Source: Rhizomonospora bruguierae
GTDB lineage: Bacteria; Actinomycetota; Actinomycetes; Mycobacteriales; Micromonosporaceae
Reading direction: 5' to 3'
Length of the DNA: 59,540 bases
Assembly: GCF_018397995.1 (NCBI RefSeq)
Contig: NZ_BBQH01000015.1
Coordinates: 1 to 59,540, forward strand
Below, piece by piece: positions 52,540 through 59,540 of this stretch (its first letter is position 1; each line of letters starts with the position of its first letter). Both the position numbers and the translations under genes were made by a program. Below the pieces are notes generated by a model. The model saw nothing but the letters and a program-made list of their open reading frames with translations, was not told the origin of the DNA and did no database searches.

Positions 52540-52812
52540 TCAGGGGCGCTGGCCGCCGTTGTGGGAGGGGGGCGGCCCCGGGTTGGGGGAGCCGGCGCCC
52601 GGCTGGGGCGGCTCCTCGGCGGTGACGTCGCCGAGTTCCGCCTCGCCCTCGAGCAGGGCGCGTACCTCGGACTCCCGGAACCGGCGGTGCCCGCCCGGGG
52701 TCCGGATGCTGCCGATGCGACCGGCGGCGGCCCAGCGCGTCACCGTCTTGGGGTCGACGCGGAACAGCGCGGCCACCTCGCCGGGTGTCAGCAGGCGATC
52801 TCCAGTTTCCAC
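52540..52812 (-). CDS. BldC-like MerR-family small DNA-binding protein
   Basis: This 90-aa protein's winged helix (about 5-55; LLTPGEVAALFRVDPKTVTRWAAAGRIGSIRTPGGHRRFRESEVRALL) is close to the developmental regulator BldC of Streptomyces, which binds head-to-tail along direct repeats. Unlike that 68-aa protein it has an extra acidic/Pro-rich tail of about 35 residues (EGEAELGDVTAEEPPQ and on). GTG 52812 has GAGGAGGGGGTC upstream and is preferred to an in-frame start 14 codons earlier. It may be the main BldC or a paralog. Confidence 0.88.
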   Translation of the reverse strand: METGDRLLTPGEVAALFRVDPKTVTRWAAAGRIGSIRTPGGHRRFRESEVRALLEGEAELGDVTAEEPPQPGAGSPNPGPPPSHNGGQRP

Positions 52813-53053
52813 GACCCCCTCCTCGTGTCGTTGGTGCCGGGGCCGCCCACCCACTGCGCGGCCATAAGTGGCATATGTCCGATAACTCCGGTACGTACGC
52901 TCATTAGAGCACTGGCGGTGTGTCGTGTCCGGGAAATGGGGAATCGCACAGGTTGTGCGGTTAGGCCGGTATGCTGCCCAGCGTCGTCATGTTTGCCCTG
53001 GTGACCGGCCGGATGGCTGGTCGACCGGACTGCCAGGCTAATGTGTCCCTACC

Positions 53054-53518
53054 GTGGACACCATTGATCTCGCCATCCTTGAACTGTTGCGGGGCAACGC
53101 GCGTCTTTCGTACGCCGAACTTGCCCGGCAGGTCGGACTCTCCGCCCCGGCCGTCCATGAGCGGGTCGGGAAGCTGGAGGCCAGCGGGGTCATCCGGGGG
53201 TACCGGGCGGAGGTGGCACCCGAGACGATCGGGCTGGGTGTGACCGCGATGATCGGCGTGGTCCAGGACCACCGGGTCGAGAGCGACGGGGTGCTCGCCG
53301 AACTGTCGGCCTGGCCCGAGATCGAATCCTGCTACTTCATGGCCGGCGCCGAGTCGTTCCTGCTGATGGTGCGCCTGGGTACGATCGCCGACCTGGAGCA
53401 GCTGATCGGGCGGCTCAACCGCACCGCCGGGGTGGCCTCCACCCGCACCGCGATCGCCCTCTCCACGAAGTGGGAGAACCGACCCCAGCCGGTACCCACG
53501 GAACGCGCGCCCGAGTGA
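53054..53518 (+). CDS. Lrp/AsnC-family transcriptional regulator
   Basis: This 154-aa regulator has an N-terminal HTH (about 1-50; [40 protein letters not shown]) and a RAM/ACT-like ligand domain (about 65-145; [33 protein letters not shown]). It probably senses an amino acid and controls the PLP enzyme that follows, whose GTG overlaps its stop (GTGA at 53515). The position after the UbiD-MqnP-UbiX group resembles Streptomyces gene order as I recall. The 241-bp gap upstream should carry its promoter. Confidence 0.9.
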   Translation: MDTIDLAILELLRGNARLSYAELARQVGLSAPAVHERVGKLEASGVIRGYRAEVAPETIGLGVTAMIGVVQDHRVESDGVLAELSAWPEIESCYFMAGAESFLLMVRLGTIADLEQLIGRLNRTAGVASTRTAIALSTKWENRPQPVPTERAPE

Positions 53519-54627
53519 GCGGTACGGTCACCGGCATGCCATCGCTCGACCGGTACGACGACACCGACCGGGCCTGGGTCACGGCGGCCGTCGCGAAGGT
53601 CGAGGCCGACGCGAACCGGTCCGCGGACACCCACCTGCTGTCGTTCCCGCTGCCCGGCGACTGGGGCGTCGACCTGTACCTGAAGGACGAGTCGGTGCAC
53701 CCCACCGGCTCGCTCAAGCACCGGCTGGCCCGGTCGCTGTTCCTGTACGCGCTGTGCAACGGCTGGATCGGCCCGCACAGCACGATCGTCGAGGCGTCCT
53801 CCGGCTCGACCGCGGTCTCCGAGGCGTACTTCGCCCGCATGCTGGGGCTGCCGTTCGTGGCGGTGATGCCGGCGGGCACCTCCCCGGAGAAGATCACGTT
53901 GATCGAGTTCCAGGGCGGGCGCTGCCACCTGGTCGACGATCCGGCCCGGGTGGTGGTGGAGGCGCGCTGGCTCGCCGAGGACACCGGCGGCCACTTCATG
54001 GACCAGTTCACCTACGCCGAGCGGGCCACCGACTGGCGCGGCAACAACAACATCGCCGAGTCCATCTACCAGCAGATGGCGCTGGAGCGGCACCCGGTAC
54101 CCGCCTGGATCGTCGTGGGCGCGGGCACCGGCGGCACCAGCGCCACCATCGGCCGGTACGCCCGGTACCAGCGCCACCTGACGAAGGTCTGCGTGGTGGA
54201 CCCGGAGAACTCCGCGTTCTACCCCGCCTGGGAGACCGGCGACTGGTCCACCGAGACCGGTCTCGGCTCCCGCATCGAGGGCATCGGCCGGCCCCGCGTC
54301 GAGGCGTCGTTCCTGCCGTCCGTGGTGGACCGCATGATCCAGGTACCGGACGCCGGCTCGCTCGCCGCGATGCGGGCCGCCTCCGCGGTGCTCGGCCGGC
54401 GGGTCGGCGGGTCGACGGGCACCAGCCTGTGGGGCGCCTTCCAGGTGGTCGCGCGGATGCGGGCGGCCGGCGAACCCGGTTCGGTGGTGACGCTGCTCTG
54501 CGACACCGGCGAGCGGTACGCGGACAGCTACTACTCCGACGAATGGGTGGCCGCGCAGGGGCTGGACCTCGCGCCCTACACGGCGACCGTGGAGAAGTTC
54601 CTCACGACCGGCGAGTGGGACGGTTGA
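53515..54627 (+). CDS. Cysteine-synthase-like PLP enzyme
   Basis: This roughly 370-aa fold-type II PLP protein has the Schiff-base Lys68 in [15 protein letters not shown], the substrate loop [15 protein letters not shown], the phosphate loop [13 protein letters not shown] and the late motif [11 protein letters not shown]. It belongs to a distinct actinobacterial group annotated as PLP-dependent cysteine synthase family, longer than CysK/CysM at both ends ([11 protein letters not shown]). The reaction could be synthesis or breakdown of a cysteine-like amino acid. Coupling to the Lrp regulator suggests amino-acid-responsive control. ATG 53536 is an alternative start. Confidence 0.88.
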   Translation: MSGTVTGMPSLDRYDDTDRAWVTAAVAKVEADANRSADTHLLSFPLPGDWGVDLYLKDESVHPTGSLKHRLARSLFLYALCNGWIGPHSTIVEASSGSTAVSEAYFARMLGLPFVAVMPAGTSPEKITLIEFQGGRCHLVDDPARVVVEARWLAEDTGGHFMDQFTYAERATDWRGNNNIAESIYQQMALERHPVPAWIVVGAGTGGTSATIGRYARYQRHLTKVCVVDPENSAFYPAWETGDWSTETGLGSRIEGIGRPRVEASFLPSVVDRMIQVPDAGSLAAMRAASAVLGRRVGGSTGTSLWGAFQVVARMRAAGEPGSVVTLLCDTGERYADSYYSDEWVAAQGLDLAPYTATVEKFLTTGEWDG

Positions 54628-54645
54628 CCGCGTAGCGGCGACCGA

Positions 54646-54661
54646 GGCGGCGCTCGCCGCC
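54646..54661. terminator. Short G+C hairpin between convergent genes
   Basis: GGCGGC (54646-54651), loop GCTC, GCCGCC (54656-54661) begins 18 bp after the PLP gene stop. Weak on its own, but in the right place to terminate it. Confidence 0.35.
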
Positions 54662-54711
54662 CCCGACGCCGGCCCGATCGCCGCCCTCGGGCCCCGTGAC
54701 GGCCGACACGC

Positions 54712-55338
54712 TCAGGACGGGCGGGCCGCCAGGCCCGGGTACCGGGTGACGAAGCCCTGCTCGTCCACCGCGATCTCGGTGGTGAAGTTGCCGGAGGTGT
54801 AGCCGATCGTGGCCGGGCCCTGCCGGGTGTAGAACTGCTCGCTCGGCAGCACCTGGAGCGACGGGACCCGGACGAACGCCACGGTGAGCCGGTGCGGGCG
54901 GTCGTCCGAGCCCTCCAGCATCCGCAGGCGGCGGATCGGGAGCGTGTTGAACAGCGGGTCGTTCTCCACATCCACGTCGGTCGCGGTGCGGAGGCGGTCC
55001 GGGTCCTCCATGCCGGGCCAGCCGCCGGCACCGGGGCGGCCCGCCCGGGCGAGCACGGAATCCAGGTCGCCCTGCTCCGCGGTGGTGACGCGCCACCGCC
55101 CGACGGCCCGCTCCAGCCGGGCGGTACGCAGCCAGCCCGCGCCCTCCGTGGTCAGGTCGATGTGCGCCGTGTTCCACCCGCCGTCCGTCACCACCTCATA
55201 CCGGAGGATGTACGGGACGGGGGTGGCGGCCACGACGATGCCCTTGGCGTGCAGCCCGTTGGAATCCGAATACAGCACCGTCTGACCGCCGTCGGCGTCG
55301 AGGCGCTGCCAGTACAGCGACTTGGGGAGGGTCGACAT
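54712..55338 (-). CDS. Putative glycolipid-binding domain protein
   Basis: This 208-aa protein of the Glycolipid_bind (PF06475-like) group has LYWQRLDADGGQTVL at the N-terminus, LRYEVVTDGGWNTAHIDL, VDVENDPLFNTLPIRRL and VAFVRVPSLQVLPSEQFYTRQG. These beta-rich cytoplasmic proteins bind long-chain lipid-like ligands in the one structure I recall. The true physiological role is not known. ATG 55338 is chosen over a start 3 codons earlier. It lies downstream of, or next to, the DEAD-box gene on the same strand by 29 bp, so the two may be co-transcribed or independent. Confidence 0.82.
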   Translation of the reverse strand: MSTLPKSLYWQRLDADGGQTVLYSDSNGLHAKGIVVAATPVPYILRYEVVTDGGWNTAHIDLTTEGAGWLRTARLERAVGRWRVTTAEQGDLDSVLARAGRPGAGGWPGMEDPDRLRTATDVDVENDPLFNTLPIRRLRMLEGSDDRPHRLTVAFVRVPSLQVLPSEQFYTRQGPATIGYTSGNFTTEIAVDEQGFVTRYPGLAARPS

Positions 55339-55367
55339 GCCGAGCACGCTACCCCTCCCCCCTGACG

Positions 55368-56774
55368 CTAATCAGCCGTCGCCGAGTGCCGATCGGGCGC
55401 CGGCGCGTGCCGCTCGGGGCGGCGCGGGCGGTGCCGGTCGTTGAAGCGGCCGGCCGGGCGCCGGCCGCCACGGTGGTCGGCCCGGTGGTGGTCCGGGCGG
55501 CGGCCCCGGGGGGCCGGGGGACGCTCGGGCAGCGGCGGCACCGGAATGCCGCTGGGCTCCCGCGCCCCGGTCAGCTCCGCCAACTCCGGCGAGCCGGCCC
55601 GGGTGCGGGTCTCCACCGGGCGCACGCCCGCGCGGCCCAGCATCGACAGGATCGACTTGCGCTGGCGGGGCAGGCCCAACGTGACCACCGCACCGGACTC
55701 CCCGGCCCGCGCGGTGCGCCCGGCCCGGTGCAGGTAGTCCTTCGCGTCGCGCGGCGGGTCCATGTGCAGCACCAGCGAGACGCCGTCCACGTGGATGCCG
55801 CGCGCCGCCACGTCCGTGGCCACCAGCACGTCCATCACGCCCTCGCGGAACTCGGCGAGGGTGCGGGTGCGCGCCCGCTGGGTCCGGCCGCCGTGCAGGC
55901 CACCGGCGCGGACGCCACGCTCGGCCAACTGGCCGACCAGCCGGTCCACGGCGAGTTGGGTGCGCACGAAGACGATCGTGCGGCCGGCCCGGTTCGCGAT
56001 CTCGGCGGTGATCGCCAGTTTGTCGTGCGGCGGGATCAGCAGCAGGTGGTGGTCCATGGTCTCGACGGCGGCCTTCGGCGGCGCGGTCGAGTGGGTCACC
56101 GGATCGGTCATGAACTTCTGGACCAGCGCGTCCACGTCGCCGTCCAGCGTGGCCGAGAACAGCAACCGCTGCGCGCCGGCCGGGGTCCGCTCCAGCAGGG
56201 CGGTGACGTCCGGCAGGAAGCCCATGTCGGCCATCTGGTCGGCCTCGTCGAGCACGCTCACCTCGATGTCGTCGAGGCTGCACGCGCCGCGCTCGACCAG
56301 GTCACCGAGCCGGCCCGGGGTGGCCACGAGCACGCCCACGCCGCGGCGCAGCGCGTCGATCTGCCGGTCGTACGCGACGCCGCCGACGGCGGTGCCGACG
56401 TACCCGCCGACCGCCCGCGCCAGCGGGCGCAGCGCGTCGGCGACCTGCATGGCCAGTTCGCGGGTCGGCACCAGGACCAGCGCGCGCGGGTGCCGCGGCC
56501 GGGGCCGCTCGGCCCCCGCCAGCCGGGCCAGCACGGGCAGCCCGAAGGCCAGCGTCTTGCCGGAGCCGGTCTGGCCGCGGCCGAGCACGTCCCGGCCGGC
56601 CAGCGCGTCGGGCACGGTGGCGGCCTGGATCTCGAACGGGGTGGTGATGCCCTCCCGGTCCAGCGCCCGGACCAGGTCGGCCGGGACGCCGAGCGCGGCG
56701 AAGCCATCGGTAGCGGTGGGGGTCGGCGCCTCGAACGCCGACGGGAACAGGGCAGGGTCAACGAAGGTGGTCAA
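55368..56774 (-). CDS. DEAD-box ATP-dependent RNA helicase
   Basis: This roughly 468-aa helicase has Q-motif TTPFEIQAATVPDAL, Walker A GRGQTGSGKT, motif Ia PTRELAMQ, TPGRL, motif II VLDEADQM, motif III LFSATL, and in the second domain TDVAARGIHVDG (motif V) and YLHRAGRTARAG (motif VI). A basic, Pro/Arg/His-rich tail of about 70 residues likely binds RNA. The TTG at 56774 is preferred (GAAAGG 6 bp upstream, and MTTFVDPALF fits relatives); GTG 56789 is an alternative. It would unwind structured RNA, as in cold adaptation or RNA decay. Confidence 0.9.
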   Translation of the reverse strand: MTTFVDPALFPSAFEAPTPTATDGFAALGVPADLVRALDREGITTPFEIQAATVPDALAGRDVLGRGQTGSGKTLAFGLPVLARLAGAERPRPRHPRALVLVPTRELAMQVADALRPLARAVGGYVGTAVGGVAYDRQIDALRRGVGVLVATPGRLGDLVERGACSLDDIEVSVLDEADQMADMGFLPDVTALLERTPAGAQRLLFSATLDGDVDALVQKFMTDPVTHSTAPPKAAVETMDHHLLLIPPHDKLAITAEIANRAGRTIVFVRTQLAVDRLVGQLAERGVRAGGLHGGRTQRARTRTLAEFREGVMDVLVATDVAARGIHVDGVSLVLHMDPPRDAKDYLHRAGRTARAGESGAVVTLGLPRQRKSILSMLGRAGVRPVETRTRAGSPELAELTGAREPSGIPVPPLPERPPAPRGRRPDHHRADHRGGRRPAGRFNDRHRPRRPERHAPAPDRHSATAD

Positions 56775-56794
56775 AACGGCCTTTCGCACACGGT

Positions 56795-56817
56795 CACGCG
56801 GCTCAGATCGCCGCGTG
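56795..56817 (-). promoter_or_regulatory. Hairpin in helicase mRNA leader
   Basis: Arms CACGCGG (56795-56801) and CCGCGTG (56811-56817) with a 9-nt loop lie about 20 bp before the TTG start, close to the ribosome site. A -10-like TAGACT on the minus strand lies further upstream, near 56881-56886, predicting a leader of about 100 nt. The hairpin may tune helicase translation. Confidence 0.35.
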
Positions 56818-56946
56818 TGGTGCGCCCAGCCGGAGACTCGTCCTTGCATCACAGACGCACCCACATCAGTAACCGAGCCAGTCTACCCCGTGCCCGCGCA
56901 CGATCCGGGGTCGGTGGTGGTGGCGGGTATCACCGGCTATCCGGGA

Positions 56947-59214
56947 CTATCCGCCGAACAGGCTGCTGAGCAGGTTGCCCGCGGCGGCGGCGATGATCAG
57001 GCCGACCACGACCAGGCCGCCGAGGGCCAGCAGCAGCATCACGACGACCCGCTTCGTGCGGCTGGTCGGCGGGGAGTGCTCGATCTCGCCGTATCCGAGG
57101 ATGCGCCCGGTCAGCGAGCCCGTGTTCTCCACCGGGCTGCCCGCCATGAAGGCGGTGGTCATGGCGGCCGGCGGTTCGGTGGAGGTGCCGCCGTACACCC
57201 TGCCGACCCCGCCGGGCTGCTCCTCGGCGGGGATCCGCGCCCACTGCTCGTACCGGCCGGCGCGGCGCTCGGGCGGGAACCCGTTCTCGTCCAGGCGCGA
57301 CTCGCGGTGGCCGGGCGCGGTCGGGTTCGTGGGGCGGGGCCAGGACGGCAGCGCGGGCGCCGGCACCACGTTCGGGGCGTCCGGCGCGGGTACCGCCTCG
57401 GGAGCGGCGGACATCGTCGGCGGTGGCGGTGGGAATGGTGGTGCCGGAGTGGGCCCGGGTACCGGCGGTGGCGTCGGTACCGGTGGTACGGGGCCGGGCG
57501 GCACCGGTGCCGGCGGGACCGGGTGCGGCGGCACCGGCGGCGGCGGGCCGGGCGGCGGGGGCAGCGGCGTGGGTGGTGACGGAGGCTCCGGCGTGGGTTC
57601 GGGCCACGGCTCCGGGTCCCGCGGCTGCGGCGGCTCCGGCGGCGAGGGCGGGGACGGCGGCCCCGGAGGTTCCGGGGGTTGCGGCGGCTCGACCGCCCGT
57701 CTGGGAGACTCCCCGCCGTCGCCCTGCGCGCCCCGGTGGTGGTTCGGACGCGTTACGGGCGGTTCGCCCTCGGCAAGCCCAGGATCGGTGCGAGCCCGGT
57801 AGACGCCACCCGCCCGGCCACTTGGCCGTGCCGTGGTCGGCGGGACGCTGGCGAGTTCCTCCGGTGACAGTTGACTCGGGGCCGGCACGGCCGCCCTGGC
57901 CCGCGTCGCCCCGGCCCCGCTGGTCGGCGCGGAGACTGGTGGTGCCGGTGGTGCGGACGCGCGCGCCGGGGCCGCGGTGGCGCGCTGCGGCGGCACGAGG
58001 AACTCTGCGCCGGCAGCATCACCCGCCAGTGGCGGCGGTGGCTCCGCCACCAGCGACGCGCCCGGCCGCCGGACCGGCGACCGCGGTGGCAGCTCGTTAC
58101 CGGCGTCGGGGCGGCCGGACCCCGGCACCGGGGGTGCCTGCTCCGGCTCGGCCTCCGGCCGGCGCTCCTCGCCGGGGGCCGGTGCCCGCTCGCCGTGCGC
58201 CGGCAGGAAGCCGGGGAACGTGCTCGTGCCGCCGGACGCCGGCTCGCCGGGCAGGGGCGGCAGCGGCTCGGCGGCGAGGGCGGCGGCCGGCTCCCGCATC
58301 GGCAGCGGCGGCAGCACCCCGTCCGCCGCGCCGGCGGGCTGGCCGGGCTCGCCGCCGTGCAGTGGGGGCGGCGGCTCGGCCACGATCGCCGCCGCCGGCT
58401 TGCGCATCGGCAGCTTCCGTGGCGCCTCCGCGCCGGCGGGGTCGCCGGCGGGCGGCTCGCCAGCGGCGTCGTCACCCATCCGGGGCAGGGCGTCCGCGAT
58501 CCGCTGGAGCACCTGCAGGCTCGGGGCGTCGTCGTCCCGCCCGGCGGCCCGCTCCCCGGCGGTGGCCTGCCCGGGCGCGCGCTCCCCGGCGGCCTGATCG
58601 GCCCCATCCAAGATCGCGTGCTCGGTCGCTGGCGGGCCCGAAGGGGCGCGCGCAACTTCCGCTACCGGCTCATGGCGGCTACCCGGCGGCGCGGGGGCAT
58701 CTTCCCAGCCCACCGGCGCCGAGGGTGCCCACGAGCTGGCCAGCGCCGACCACGGCGACGGCGCGGCCCCCGGTTCGGCGGCCCGCTGCATGGCGGCGGC
58801 CGGCCCGGGCTCGGGCGATGCGGCCGGTGCGTCTGGCGCCCGGGTATCGGGGACCGCGCCGGTCACCTCGCCCGCGCGGTACGTGCGTCCCCCGGCCCCG
58901 CCGCCACCGGCCTCGAAGCCGGCGGGTGGCGGTACGACGGCCCGCCCCACGCTGGCCCTGCCGGTCACCGGTGGCCCGGACGAGGGCGCCGACGAGGGCG
59001 CCAACGGAGGCGCCGAGGAGGGTGCGGCCGGGGGCGCCGACCCGGGCGAAGCCGCGGAGGGCCACAGCACGCCGGCCGGGGGTGGAGGCGGCGGCTGGTA
59101 CGCCTCGGGTACCTCCGCCGGGGCCGCTGCGTGCGGCTGCCGGGGGGTGTGGTCGCCGAACGGGGGTGGCGGCGGCAGGATGCCATCCGGCCGGGCTTCC
59201 CTCTGGTCGTCCAT
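56947..59214 (-). CDS. Large proline-rich tail-anchored protein
   Basis: This 755-aa low-complexity protein is dominated by Pro, Ala, Gly and Glu. It has no signal peptide and ends with one membrane helix (about 723-748; VVVMLLLALGGLVVVGLIIAAAAG) and a short outside tail (NLLSSLFGG), so most of it is cytoplasmic. A motif of about 18 residues recurs three times, near residues 264, 302 and 378 (LPMRKPAAAIVAEPPPPL and variants). A poly-Pro region (about 545-620) follows. GGGAGG precedes ATG 59214. Function is unknown; a scaffold recruited to the membrane is possible. Confidence 0.75.
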   Translation of the reverse strand: MDDQREARPDGILPPPPPFGDHTPRQPHAAAPAEVPEAYQPPPPPPAGVLWPSAASPGSAPPAAPSSAPPLAPSSAPSSGPPVTGRASVGRAVVPPPAGFEAGGGGAGGRTYRAGEVTGAVPDTRAPDAPAASPEPGPAAAMQRAAEPGAAPSPWSALASSWAPSAPVGWEDAPAPPGSRHEPVAEVARAPSGPPATEHAILDGADQAAGERAPGQATAGERAAGRDDDAPSLQVLQRIADALPRMGDDAAGEPPAGDPAGAEAPRKLPMRKPAAAIVAEPPPPLHGGEPGQPAGAADGVLPPLPMREPAAALAAEPLPPLPGEPASGGTSTFPGFLPAHGERAPAPGEERRPEAEPEQAPPVPGSGRPDAGNELPPRSPVRRPGASLVAEPPPPLAGDAAGAEFLVPPQRATAAPARASAPPAPPVSAPTSGAGATRARAAVPAPSQLSPEELASVPPTTARPSGRAGGVYRARTDPGLAEGEPPVTRPNHHRGAQGDGGESPRRAVEPPQPPEPPGPPSPPSPPEPPQPRDPEPWPEPTPEPPSPPTPLPPPPGPPPPVPPHPVPPAPVPPGPVPPVPTPPPVPGPTPAPPFPPPPPTMSAAPEAVPAPDAPNVVPAPALPSWPRPTNPTAPGHRESRLDENGFPPERRAGRYEQWARIPAEEQPGGVGRVYGGTSTEPPAAMTTAFMAGSPVENTGSLTGRILGYGEIEHSPPTSRTKRVVVMLLLALGGLVVVGLIIAAAAGNLLSSLFGG

Positions 59215-59363
59215 CAGCGCCTCCCACCCGTGCGGGCGTTGCGACGGGCTGGTGCCCGCCGCGCCGAGCCGTGCCTCGGATCTCACCGTGCCACATCGAC
59301 ATGCGGCCACGCACGGGAGTCCCAGGGGCGGGGAGGGGTCACCGGCCCCAGTCGGGGGAGGCG

Positions 59364-59540
59364 TTACCCGCCTCCGGAGCCGGCCGCGGCGGGCGTGCCG
59401 CCGGCCGCCGCGGTGGTCGGGGCGGCGCCGGGGGGCGGCACCGCCGCCGGGCTCGTCGCCTCGGGCCGGGTCGTCGGTTCCTCGGTGGTCGGCGGCGTGG
59501 TCGGTTCGGTCGGTGGCGTGGTCGGGGGCGGGTCCTGGGT
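59364..59540 (-). CDS. Partial protein, Thr/Pro-rich C-terminus
   Basis: An open frame enters from the right edge and ends with TAA (59364-59366 on the reverse strand). The 58 visible residues are a Thr/Pro/Ala-rich tail (TTPPTEPTTPPTTEEPTT, then AAAGGTPAAAGSGGG). Such tails are common at the end of wall-spanning proteins such as class A penicillin-binding proteins or secreted proteins, but nothing of a folded domain is in view. The gene continues beyond the window. Confidence 0.55.
   Translation of the reverse strand, partial: TQDPPPTTPPTEPTTPPTTEEPTTRPEATSPAAVPPPGAAPTTAAAGGTPAAAGSGGG

Overview
The window looks like a piece of an actinomycete chromosome, most likely Micromonosporaceae (Micromonospora/Actinoplanes/Dactylosporangium-like). 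The reasons are very high G+C, heavy use of GTG starts with 1-4 bp stop/start overlaps, many one- and two-component regulators, a SARP regulator, a BldC-type protein, and hemL/ccs and UbiD-MqnP-UbiX clusters in an order I recall from Streptomyces and relatives. The family assignment is inference; no rRNA or other taxonomic marker is present. I saw no tRNA, rRNA, CRISPR array, transposase or biosynthetic gene cluster.

Layout. 0-12.6 kb is rich in regulation: a decayed DUF4143 ATPase gene, an ECF42-type sigma factor behind two YCII/DGPF proteins, a methyltransferase, a second ECF sigma factor with a CU044_5270-type membrane protein, an efflux-type ABC operon (lipoprotein, periplasmic adaptor, ATPase, permease) divergent from a response regulator/histidine kinase pair, and a third ECF sigma factor with a membrane partner. 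12.6-19.4 kb is accessory: strong hairpins, a Cys-pair relic protein, an enolase-superfamily racemase, a 5'-truncated chitinase behind an intact palindromic control site, a metzincin protease, a LacI regulator with tandem operators and a downstream micro-gene, and an XRE plus degenerate ClpP pair. 19.4-34.9 kb holds a 1110-aa SARP/NB-ARC/TPR regulator, an SDR, MscL, a GntR/MFS divergon, a STAS protein, a PadR-ABC operon with its own palindromic operator, a PLP dehydratase, oligopeptidase B and a GlcE-like flavoprotein.

34.9-42.7 kb is a signalling island: a HATPase/GAF/SpoIIE phosphatase, a giant hybrid kinase with a multi-HAMP array, a response regulator and a STAS antagonist. Kinase and response regulator are joined by three tandem repeats (74 bp unit). 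Each repeat is itself a short ORF with GTGA stop/start overlaps, so the whole stretch forms a continuous chain of potentially coupled translation.

42.8-54.6 kb looks core: hemL, a phosphatase and the cytochrome c maturation genes (ResA, CcdA, ResB, CcsB) in one overlapping operon, then the late menaquinone (futalosine-route) genes UbiD/MqnP/UbiX, a BldC-like protein, and an Lrp regulator coupled to a cysteine-synthase-like enzyme. 54.7-59.5 kb has a glycolipid-binding-domain protein, a DEAD-box helicase, a tail-anchored proline-rich protein and the C-terminus of a Thr/Pro-rich protein cut by the window edge.
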